From Leptospiraceae bacterium (GTDB taxonomy: Bacteria > Spirochaetota > Leptospiria > Leptospirales > Leptonemataceae): 32,050 bases of DNA. The stretch covers positions 10,707-42,756 of the forward strand of contig PBEB01000065.1 of the NCBI GenBank assembly GCA_002717505.1, in the 5' to 3' direction. The position numbers and the translations under genes are program-made. Shown here piece after piece: positions 24,124 through 31,235 of the stretch (positions within the stretch are counted from its first letter, which is position 1; each line of letters starts with the position of its first letter). The notes below the pieces were generated by a model. It was not told the DNA's origin. It did not search any database and saw only the letters and a list, made by a program, of their open reading frames with translations.

Positions 24124-25023
24124 TCAGGTTTCTTCGTTTCCGGGACTGAAATCTTGTAGAGCCGTTACCAGATTCATAAGGCCGGGCCGGCTCTTTCTCC
24201 AGCAAAGAGAAAACCGACGTCTGGCAAAAAGCTCCGGGCAATTGAGAATAGCCAGTCCACGGGCGCTACGCCTTGAAACGAATCCAATGCCCAGGCCGGC
24301 TTCCACGGAACGAATCACAGCATCCACGCTTCTGAGCTCCATGGAAACCTGGATATGTGTGAGCAAGTCTTGTTTTCGTAATTGCGCTTCTACCGTTCGT
24401 CGTATGGCGGACTGAGGATGATAAAATACAAAATCCCTATTGCGGAGGTCCCTGGCTTTGATCTTCGTTTTTCTGGAAGCCAGCGGATGATTGATGGCAG
24501 CCACTGGTACGATCTCATCTTCCAGGAAACTTCGATACTCCAGCTCTGAATGATACTCTTCTTCCGTTAGAATACCCAGGTCGGCATCTCCCCAGATCAC
24601 CGCTTCGCGGCTGGTTCGCAAATCGCCTTCAATGATTTGCAGAGTCAGGTCAGGATGGGCTTTCCTCAGCTTCTTAATCATCTGAGGAAGCACATAGGCT
24701 GCGATGGTGCCACCGGTGGAGATGCGAAAATCGCCTTGAATCCTTGCCGCTTTTCCGTTTCTGGTTTCCAGGGAAGACACAGACTCCACAGTCTCCTGCC
24801 AGAGATCTTGGAGTTTCACAGCCTTTTCCAGAAGGCGACGTCCAGCTTCTGTGAGTGAAAGCTGCCTTGTGTTTCGATCAAAGACCGATTGCTTTAGTTC
24901 CTTTTCCAGAACAGCAATTTGACGGGAGAGAGCAGGTTGCGTTAGGCCCAGCGATGAGGCAGCTTTGCTGAACGATCCCTGTTTGTAGATCTCCAGAAAA
25001 TATCGAATCTGACGAAACTCCAC
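24124..25023 (-). CDS. LysR family transcriptional regulator
   Basis: A 299-residue LysR-type regulator. Residues 1-60 are the winged helix (FRQIRYFLEIYKQGSFSKAASSLGLTQPALSRQIAVLEKEL), followed by a linker helix and a periplasmic-binding-protein-like effector domain (FRISTGGTIAAYVLPQMIKKLR). It is transcribed in the same direction as leuCD and lies 371 bases upstream of leuC. A LysR-like palindrome sits at the right distance from the leuC promoter, so activation of leuCD is likely, perhaps with a pathway intermediate as coinducer. That link is inference; LysR genes often regulate themselves and a divergent neighbour instead, and no divergent partner is evident here. The ATG at 25023 lacks a clear ribosome binding site. 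Confidence 0.93.
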   Translation of the reverse strand: MEFRQIRYFLEIYKQGSFSKAASSLGLTQPALSRQIAVLEKELKQSVFDRNTRQLSLTEAGRRLLEKAVKLQDLWQETVESVSSLETRNGKAARIQGDFRISTGGTIAAYVLPQMIKKLRKAHPDLTLQIIEGDLRTSREAVIWGDADLGILTEEEYHSELEYRSFLEDEIVPVAAINHPLASRKTKIKARDLRNRDFVFYHPQSAIRRTVEAQLRKQDLLTHIQVSMELRSVDAVIRSVEAGLGIGFVSRRSARGLAILNCPELFARRRFSLCWRKSRPGLMNLVTALQDFSPGNEET

Positions 25024-25302
25024 AATCCTGGAATAGAGCAGGCTTCCCTTAAGTCAGTCAGATATTTTTTTCAAACTGAGGCTTCCCGGTGCATGGTTGC
25101 GACAGCCGAACGCAGAATTCCCGCAAAGTACCCTCTTTATCATGTGAGATTTCTCCTAATGAAGAAGCCTTTAGTCCGCAGGTTAGAGCGCATCAAGCCC
25201 GAGTTCGGAGAAAGGAAATCCAATGTAAAACGAAGAAGCCCGGGAAGCGTGCGAAAAGACAGGTGGCTGACCGATTTGTGCTCCGGGAGGCTTTTGAATA
25301 GA

Positions 25303-25971
25303 CTATGGCTCCGTCTGCTTTTTTCTCTGGCGGTACTGATCGGCCGCCGATCCCTGGGAGCCTTTCGCATGGATCTGAGGTATCATGAGAAGGACGGAGA
25401 AAAAGAGATAATAGGTGCCTGCTGCCAGCGCTGATTTCAAGGAATCGGTGGCCAGATCTTGTAGCAGCGGCTCCTGCCAGATGAGTAGATAAAGAGGAAG
25501 TCCGACGGTGATGGGAAGACAGAGACCGGAAATAACCTTCCAGAGCGTCCGTGCATCGGTGAACAAAATTGTAGCGCTTGCTCCTCCATAAACGAACACA
25601 GAAAGATATCCGCTACCAAAGAGAAAATCGAATGTAAATCTGGTGGCATCTTCCGCCGCTTCGCCAAAACCCATGGCTGTGCCCATGGCAAAGAAAATCA
25701 ATGTAAGGTACACCATGGCTTGAAATAGAGCGGTGTAGCCGAATGCCTGGCCCAGGATTTCGCCAATGGAGCTCAAGGTTTTATTTTTCCTTCGCTGCAG
25801 CCAGAGGATGCCGAATATCCAGAGCGCAATCCAGGCGCCCACCAGTATTACCATCAACATCGCGAATTGCTGCATAATGGCAAATGCATGATTCATGAGC
25901 AAGACTCCGAAATAACCGGTGGCGCCGATGGCAGGGGCTGCGATGAGGAAGCGAAAAATGGGGCCTGACAT
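25303..25971 (-). CDS. Polytopic membrane protein, unknown function
   Basis: A 222-residue membrane protein with about six hydrophobic segments, starting FRFLIAAPAIGATGYFGVLL and FAMLMVILVGAWIALWIFGILWLQ. Later segments contain MVYLTLIFFAMGTAMGFGEAAEDATRFTFDFLFGSG and end in a Lys/Arg/Gln-rich tail (QYRQRKKQTEP). I do not recognise a family. The open frame extends to a TTG at 26070, but that adds 33 polar residues rich in Arg, Pro and Thr; the ATG at 25971 starts just before the first membrane segment and is preferred, although it also lacks a ribosome binding site. No neighbour is coupled to it. Confidence 0.6.
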   Translation of the reverse strand: MSGPIFRFLIAAPAIGATGYFGVLLMNHAFAIMQQFAMLMVILVGAWIALWIFGILWLQRRKNKTLSSIGEILGQAFGYTALFQAMVYLTLIFFAMGTAMGFGEAAEDATRFTFDFLFGSGYLSVFVYGGASATILFTDARTLWKVISGLCLPITVGLPLYLLIWQEPLLQDLATDSLKSALAAGTYYLFFSVLLMIPQIHAKGSQGSAADQYRQRKKQTEP

Positions 25972-26304
25972 GGAGAGAAAGGTTACTGTCCCTGGCCGTC
26001 GCGTCCACCGAAAACCGGATTCTTTTGTGGTGAATGCCGGGAGCCTGCCAGATGGGCGGCCAGTGGGCAAATCCTCGAGTATTGCGAGCTTGCTGGTTGA
26101 TCAGGAAGTCTGTGCGATGGATTAACGGGTCGGTTTTTTTCTTCTTACAACGGGAGCCAGGGGCCGGCACCTTCAAAATAGCAATCGCGGCGGAGTCAGT
26201 CCAGGCTACCACGAATCTACGGTTTTTGTCCAGTCTTCAGGAGTTAGCGTAAACGGCAGGGCTTTCAAAAGAGGCTATGGCCCTGCCTGCGAAGTAGTTA
26301 CTGT
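25972..26304. other. Intergenic stretch with a terminator-like hairpin
   Basis: Between the membrane protein start and the methylglyoxal synthase stop. GGCAGGGC (26255-26262) and GCCCTGCC (26280-26287) form a perfect 8-bp stem with a 17-base loop just after the synthase stop on the minus strand, followed by GTTTACG. It is probably that gene's terminator. Nothing else was recognised. Confidence 0.45.
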
Positions 26305-27303
26305 TTACTCGCTTTCTCGGACTACACGATCCATCCATTCCCGGGCCTGCATTTCATTGGCCAGAACCCGAACTGTGGGCGTTCGCATGGCGGCGGCAAA
26401 AACCACTCGAATATCATCGGTGTGCGGATGCGGATGGAGTGGATCCACAAAAAAGATGATTACATCGCATTGATCGAATAGAACCTCTACAGCAATTTCA
26501 ATGTCTCCGCCTAAAGGACCCGAATTCAATGGAACGATTCTATCCTTTAGCATGGAAGTGGCATCCATGATCTTTTTTCCTGTGGTTCCGGTGGTGAGTA
26601 TTCTTTTGAAGCGAGCCAGTTCGAATTCAAAATCCACGCAGAACTCAATCATCCTGGGTTTCATCTCATCGTGTGCAATCAATGCGATGGTCTTATCGCC
26701 AAAGCTCTGTCTGCTGTAGGACACCGAGTTTCTGGGGAACTCAATCTTTGTGGCGCCGTTGGAAGACGGAACGGCCTTGTGTAGCGATCCATCCGCCAGC
26801 TTGAATTCCGGTGGGATGGGCTGCAGTCTTCGGTTTCGGTCCCGGCTCGCTTCCCGGGTAAACCATTCTTCTACAGATCCATAGTTTAAAAGGCGTTTGG
26901 CTCGCCACACATCGGAAAGTCGAATTAGAGCCAGTAGTTCCGGGTTCATCCAGTGTGTAGTAGTGGGCGTCAGAAAAGTCCAGAGCAAAGAACATCGCTT
27001 CTTGACCATCAGGTTGGAAAGTAAGATTACTCCGCCATCCCTGTTTCGAGGAAGGATGGTGGTGTTTTCAATCATGAACTCTCTTACAGGGGATTCCAGA
27101 CCTGTGAGTTGTCCGGCTTCCTGAAAGTCCCCCACATCCTTTCCCAGGACGCAGCGATTAAAAGTTCCCCGGGTCATAAGGAAATGAAATTCGGATAGAA
27201 GATCCTTATCGGTTTCGTAAAGCAGCCGAAGAATGGTGGAGAACTCTACGTTCTTACGAACCGAGTCATGGCTGGCAATGGCGCCTATGAGAGTCTTCTG
27301 CAT
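26305..27303 (-). CDS. Methylglyoxal synthase with duplicated, degenerate N-terminal MGS-like domain
   Basis: Methylglyoxal synthase converts dihydroxyacetone phosphate to methylglyoxal and phosphate, a bypass of lower glycolysis. The C-terminal half (about 203-325) matches MgsA. It has AHDEMK (His211, Asp212, Lys215), GTTG (239-242), LGGD with the catalytic Asp267, Asp287, and PHTDD with His294 and Asp297. Residues 1-140 look like a second copy: IASHDSVRKN, a hydrophobic strand then TRGT, then LLSNLMVKKRCSLLWTFLTP and NPELLALIRLSDVWRAKRL align with the same MgsA elements, but the catalytic Asp residues are absent. The protein is 332 residues against about 150 for E. coli MgsA. Possible roles of the extra half are dimer partner or allosteric sensor. 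The ATG at 27303 has no strong ribosome binding site. Confidence 0.85.
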   Translation of the reverse strand: MQKTLIGAIASHDSVRKNVEFSTILRLLYETDKDLLSEFHFLMTRGTFNRCVLGKDVGDFQEAGQLTGLESPVREFMIENTTILPRNRDGGVILLSNLMVKKRCSLLWTFLTPTTTHWMNPELLALIRLSDVWRAKRLLNYGSVEEWFTREASRDRNRRLQPIPPEFKLADGSLHKAVPSSNGATKIEFPRNSVSYSRQSFGDKTIALIAHDEMKPRMIEFCVDFEFELARFKRILTTGTTGKKIMDATSMLKDRIVPLNSGPLGGDIEIAVEVLFDQCDVIIFFVDPLHPHPHTDDIRVVFAAAMRTPTVRVLANEMQAREWMDRVVRESE

Positions 27304-27494
27304 AATCTGAAAAAGCCAGGCGGCCCCAGAAAGTCCATGTAAATCTCATTCGGCGGATTCTCGAACGAAGGATTTGGCAGCATCGTCCTTCCGGTGCAAT
27401 CCCGGGCAGCGCTTTTCATTCTCAGCTCAGAGCGCCGTGGAACGAGAACCGTTTCCCGGTGGCTGACATTGAATGAGCGAAAGGTCGGGGCGGT

Positions 27495-28466
27495 TCACTT
27501 TCCCGTGACTACCTTTCGCGCTTCCAGGAATTGTCGTGTATTGAGGAGAAGAAACCGGGATATCAAACGCATCTGTCGGTCTTCTTCTTCATGGTAGATC
27601 TCATCGGCATGGGCCATGCGAAAAAGGGAAATTAACCATTCGATGCGCGACTCCTCCGGCAAATCCTCAACCAGCAATCTGCCAAGGTGGGCCAGCTCAA
27701 AATGGGAAGGAGGAATCTGCAATAATCGTCTGGCCAGGTCTTCGCATTCCGCTTCGGATTTGCCCAGTTGTCTGGAGGTAAGCTCCACAAAGGCTTTGAG
27801 TTCTTTTCCGGCCACCTCTTCATCCGAGTGGATAAGGATTAGCATAAGGCCCAGGCGTGCGCCGATGATTTGATGGTTGAATCCCTGGTAGGGGATTTCC
27901 TGCTTTAGCACGGCGGCCACCGGATTTAAAGAATACAGGGATGCATTTTCGTCCAGATTCGAAGGCTTCTGACTGCGCAATGCCTTGCCCAGAGATTTAA
28001 CTGTATTATCCAGCATGCTGGTTTCTACTTCCTGAAGTCTGGCTCTTAGCTGCGAAAAGACTTCCCGTTCTCGATCCGCCAGAGTATGATCCGCTTCAAT
28101 CATGTCCTGGATGGCCTGAAGAAATTCCTCCTTTTGTACTCTGGAGCGAACTTCCTTTTGCAGTTCCTGAATCATATTCTCCAGTTCTTCATCGGAAAGC
28201 TTTGCATGGGCAAAGAATTGAATCTCCCGCCATTCGCTTTCGTTCAATGCATTGCTAAAGGCATAATCCTGTAGTAGCTCATATTCTTCGGGATCGATCT
28301 TTCCATCGGCCCGGGCTATGGCCATGAGCAGCTTCAAAAAAAGGACCTGGCTCTTGCGGCTTTCCTGGTCCTGAACATACTCTGGTTCTCTAAAGTGACG
28401 AGCCACCGGATTCTTATTGGCTGGATTCAGGAAGGATTTGAGCTTTTGATTCAGGGTTTCAAACAT
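27495..28466 (-). CDS. Protein with two TerB-like (tellurite resistance) domains
   Basis: A 323-residue soluble helical protein. Residues about 35-135 (FLKLLMAIARADGKIDPEEYELLQDYAF, FLQAIQDMIEADHTLADREREVF) form one TerB-like unit. Residues about 200-315 (LGLMLILIHSDEEVAGKELKAFVELTSRQLG, WLISLFRMAHADEIYHEEEDRQMRLISRFL) form a second; both contain the D-G-x-I/E-x-x-E acidic helix-loop pattern of the family. TerB domains bind divalent metal through acidic residues and occur in membrane-stress and tellurite systems, but none of TerC, TerD or TerZ is encoded here. It is divergent from the LEPTE-motif paralogue pair across 178 bases. The start at 28466 lacks a clear ribosome binding site. Confidence 0.8.
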   Translation of the reverse strand: MFETLNQKLKSFLNPANKNPVARHFREPEYVQDQESRKSQVLFLKLLMAIARADGKIDPEEYELLQDYAFSNALNESEWREIQFFAHAKLSDEELENMIQELQKEVRSRVQKEEFLQAIQDMIEADHTLADREREVFSQLRARLQEVETSMLDNTVKSLGKALRSQKPSNLDENASLYSLNPVAAVLKQEIPYQGFNHQIIGARLGLMLILIHSDEEVAGKELKAFVELTSRQLGKSEAECEDLARRLLQIPPSHFELAHLGRLLVEDLPEESRIEWLISLFRMAHADEIYHEEEDRQMRLISRFLLLNTRQFLEARKVVTGK

Positions 28467-28644
28467 TCTACACGAGAAGTCAGTCTTATCTTTTCTGCTG
28501 TCAAGGTTAGAAAGACCAGTTTCGAATCGAGCTGCTCTAGCTTTTTCCGGCTTTCAAAGCCCAGGAATTCCTCCATTTCTGTCACAGGGTACTACTACAC
28601 TGACGTTTAGAGAAAGCCACCAGGCATTTTCCAGGAGGAAATCT

Positions 28645-29439
28645 ATGCGTTTATCTGAGTTTTTGCGAAGTCCCTATTCTTCCACCGAGCTGTGCAGCAT
28701 TCTACCGGTCAGCATCCTTGAGATGGATCCTGAGCTGGAATGGGAAGAGCCGGATCGATCTCCGGAGTCCATGCAAAGGGAGAACTATCCAGAAGAGATT
28801 GAAATCAGCTTCCAGAAGTCGGCTGCAGGATGCCGATTCAGCTTTGAAACCCCGGATTCACAGAGCAATTCCGGAATCAACTTTGGATCCGGTGCACAGG
28901 CTTCACAGGACGGGGCCGCAAATCCATCCTTCTCAGTGCCATCCGTCCATGCCGCGGCAGCATCCGACGCAGACATTGAGGCGCATGAGCCCGGTTCGCT
29001 CAACACGTTTCATCGGGATCCCCATTCTTTCCGTCAAACCCCTGAGTCGCAGGACGATTCATGGAAGTCATCTGGATTGAGCCCGGCCCGGGATCTCAAG
29101 GGATCTGAAATCCCCATGAATTCCGAGATCAAGCTCTACAGAAATGGGGCTTTTCTGGGAATGATCTGCTACGAGATGCAGCAGGAAAGAGCCACCCTGA
29201 TTACCTTGGAGCCCACGGAAGACCATAATGAGCAGGACCGGGATTTTGTTTTCAGGGCATCGGCCACGCTCCAAAGTCCCGGGATCAATTGGTACGCAGG
29301 TTATGGCTGGGGGGCCCTGGCCCAGATTCGAAGCGATGAAGAGGATTGTTCTATTCTAGTCTTTAAAGAGTCCGAAAGCCGCTATACCATGGAATTCTAT
29401 TATCCAGGAGGACTGGAAGAGCTGGGGGAATCCCTGTAG
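28645..29439 (+). CDS. Acidic protein of unknown family, LEPTE-motif paralogue 1
   Basis: I do not recognise a named family. The 264-residue protein opens MRLSEFLRSPYSS, has a low-complexity Ser/Pro/Asp/Ala-rich insert (about 60-155), and ends in a conserved region: EIKLYRNGAFLGMICYE, ITLEPTEDH (187-194), DRDF (198-201), WYAGYGWGALAQIRS (216-230), SILVFKES, and YTMEFYYPGGLEEL. The same features recur in the next gene, so the two are tandem paralogues. It is acidic, has no signal peptide or membrane segment, and is probably cytoplasmic. The ATG at 28645 has AGGAGG seven bases before it. The insert is absent from the second paralogue and is probably disordered. Confidence 0.8.
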   Translation: MRLSEFLRSPYSSTELCSILPVSILEMDPELEWEEPDRSPESMQRENYPEEIEISFQKSAAGCRFSFETPDSQSNSGINFGSGAQASQDGAANPSFSVPSVHAAAASDADIEAHEPGSLNTFHRDPHSFRQTPESQDDSWKSSGLSPARDLKGSEIPMNSEIKLYRNGAFLGMICYEMQQERATLITLEPTEDHNEQDRDFVFRASATLQSPGINWYAGYGWGALAQIRSDEEDCSILVFKESESRYTMEFYYPGGLEELGESL

Positions 29440-29748
29440 GATGAGCCAGGTCCCCTGAAAAGAGCTCGAATTCGCGGATGTTAGCTTGCAGAAACTGCAA
29501 ACTAGCGGAGGTCGCAAGGAAAGGCTGGAATGAGCGGTGCGGAGGTCAGAGAAATTGTCCCAAAAAGATGTGGCCACTGAGTCAGATTGCGGGATCTGGG
29601 CTCAGGGAAGAGCAGTTTCTAGATTCAGTGCCCAGGGCAGGCTGGGAAAAAATCTGGAAACTGTAACATTTTCCTTGTACTTTGAAGCTCTTTATGGTCC
29701 CACTGGTTCGAGCGCCTGGTGACTGCAAAGGCTCGCTCCGGAGGCAGA
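29440..29748. other. Spacer between the two LEPTE paralogues
   Basis: No credible gene. TAG-C-TTGCAG (29482-29491) and CTGCAA-A-CTA (29495-29504) form an interrupted palindrome about 40 bases after the first paralogue's stop, with a three-base loop. It may be a terminator or a regulatory site for the second paralogue. Confidence 0.4.
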
Positions 29749-30312
29749 ATGAAGCTGGATCGATTTCTTAGAAGTGAAGAAGGCTCCACAGGATTGGCTC
29801 TGTGCATTCCTGAGGATTTAAGAAAGCAAAACCCTGAGGTAGTGCCGGGTCCGGAGGATCGGACGGAGCTGGAATTTGACCTGGAGTTCTACTGCGATGA
29901 AGAGCTGGTGGGGATGGCCGACTACGATCGCGAAAATGAAATCGTCCGAATCATGACTCTGGAACCCACCGAATGGCATTCCCGGGCCGACCGGGACTTC
30001 ATGGACATGCTGGAATCCACCTTTGCCGAGCCAGTGGTTACATGGTATTCCGGATTTGAAGATGGATGCATTGGAAGCATCTATTGCATAGCTGAAGGTT
30101 ACTCCCTGGTGGCTTTTCGTCGTTCTGCAGGCAGTTACGAAGCCGAATTCCTTGCTGATCCTCATAAAGATGAACTCCGCGAAGCAGTGGATGAAGCCCT
30201 GAAGAATGAAGCTGGCATGGAATTCCTGGAAGATGGAGCCTCTTCGGAATGGAATCCCGATTCGGACGAAAAGAAGTCCGATCCTGAAGGGAACTCCAGA
30301 GACGCTGCCTGA
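29749..30312 (+). CDS. Acidic protein of unknown family, LEPTE-motif paralogue 2
   Basis: A 187-residue acidic protein, paralogous to the gene before it. It shares the opening MKLDRFLRS, the segment FDLEFYCDEELVGMADYD, IMTLEPTEWH (68-77), DRDF (81-84), VVTWYSGFEDGCIGSIYC (97-114), YSLVAFRRS, SYEAEFLADPHKDEL, and lacks the Ser/Pro-rich insert of paralogue 1. The tail after residue 140 is a helical, Glu-rich extension. The open frame starts ten codons earlier, at 29719, but the ATG at 29749 has CGGAGG four bases before it and gives the same opening as paralogue 1. No function can be assigned. Confidence 0.82.
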   Translation: MKLDRFLRSEEGSTGLALCIPEDLRKQNPEVVPGPEDRTELEFDLEFYCDEELVGMADYDRENEIVRIMTLEPTEWHSRADRDFMDMLESTFAEPVVTWYSGFEDGCIGSIYCIAEGYSLVAFRRSAGSYEAEFLADPHKDELREAVDEALKNEAGMEFLEDGASSEWNPDSDEKKSDPEGNSRDAA

Positions 30313-31235
30313 CATTCGTTCCATGGAAATCTCGGGGCGACCTACGAAAAGCTTCGCCTGCGGCGTCTATAGTTTCAAACGCAAGCCACGCTGAGTTTCC
30401 AGTCGCTATCATGGTTTTCTGAACCGCCCGGTTACCCATCAACTTACTGCATTACTGAAACGGACCGGTCCAATGTGAATCGCGAGGAACCGGAGCCGGC
30501 GTCTTCCTGTCTCTCTGACAAGTTGCCTCAACCAGACTGATTGTTTCTAACGTATCTGTCGCTTCCTGATGTGTTCTTTTCCGTTGCAATCCTGTGTTTC
30601 GCGAACCAGCATTTTTCCGCCAGGATCGGGACTTTCCGGATCGGCCTGTTTCGATCTAAATCACCGGGTTGCCTGGCTGGCCTATTCTCAACGGATTCCC
30701 AGCCTCGCCGAGCTGGCCTTTTCTCAACGGATTCTCAGCCTCGCCGATCTGCCTTTTCTCAACGGATTCCCAGCCTCGCCGATCTGCCTTTTCTCAACGG
30801 ATTCCAGGCCTTGCCGATCTGCCTTTTCTCAACGGATTCCAGGCCTCGCCGATCTGCCTGTGCCTGATTGTATCGCAGGTTCAGCGGGGTGCATGGGTCC
30901 ATGGAGCATGGCGAGTTTTTTGATCGGTCCGAATTCTAATGACTGAAAATTTTCCCTTTTCCGGATACCGGCCACATTGGATGGAGTTATTGTCTCAGAG
31001 TTGAGATAGAATATTGATTTGATAGAGCTGGCAGGCAAGCAGGGCTCGGCCCAGCGCCGGTCTCAATGCAGCTGTCTGCATGCGAATCGTGCTCCGCACC
31101 GATAGCGGACTGCGGGCCACCGGACGGGCGGAATGACTTTGCCAGGATTCGCAAACTCCTGAGAGAACGCTGCGAAGCACCTGGATCGGAACGGACTTTG
31201 AAAACAAGACTTCATCATCCTTTTAAGTAGCGAAC
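30313..31235. other. Long gene-free region containing a minisatellite
   Basis: This 923-base stretch has no open frame with a credible start and homology. It holds a 35-base tandem repeat (30685-30860) and the upstream region of sbcD. TTGAAA (31198-31203) with TTTTAA (31221-31226) after 17 bases is a weak sbcD promoter candidate that would leave almost no leader. Confidence 0.6.
30685..30860. repeat. Five-copy 35-base tandem repeat (minisatellite)
   Basis: Units start with TTCTCAACGG at 30685, 30721, 30756, 30791 and 30826. The first unit is 36 bases and the others 35. Each unit continues with an ATTCC(C/A)-type segment, then GCCGATCTGCC. The middle differs between copies: CCCAG in units 1 and 3, CTCAG in 2, CCAGG in 4 and 5. 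The period is not a multiple of three and the copies read in different frames, so it is not protein-coding. Confidence 0.92.

Noticed and set aside
25093-25434. Plus-strand open frame of 113 codons, Arg/Lys-rich
   Set aside because: It overlaps the membrane protein gene by about 130 bases on the other strand, has no ribosome binding site and no recognisable domain.
29478-29666. Short Cys-containing open frame between the two LEPTE paralogues
   Set aside because: It starts inside an interrupted palindrome, has no ribosome binding site and no similarity I recognise.
30685-30860. CRISPR array
   Set aside because: Repeats are directly adjacent with no unique spacers, and no cas gene is in the window.
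30541-30946. Overlapping open frames through the 35-base repeats with LFSTDSQPRR-type peptides
   Set aside because: The 35-base unit shifts frame each copy, the peptides are only the repeat read in three frames, and no ribosome binding site precedes them.
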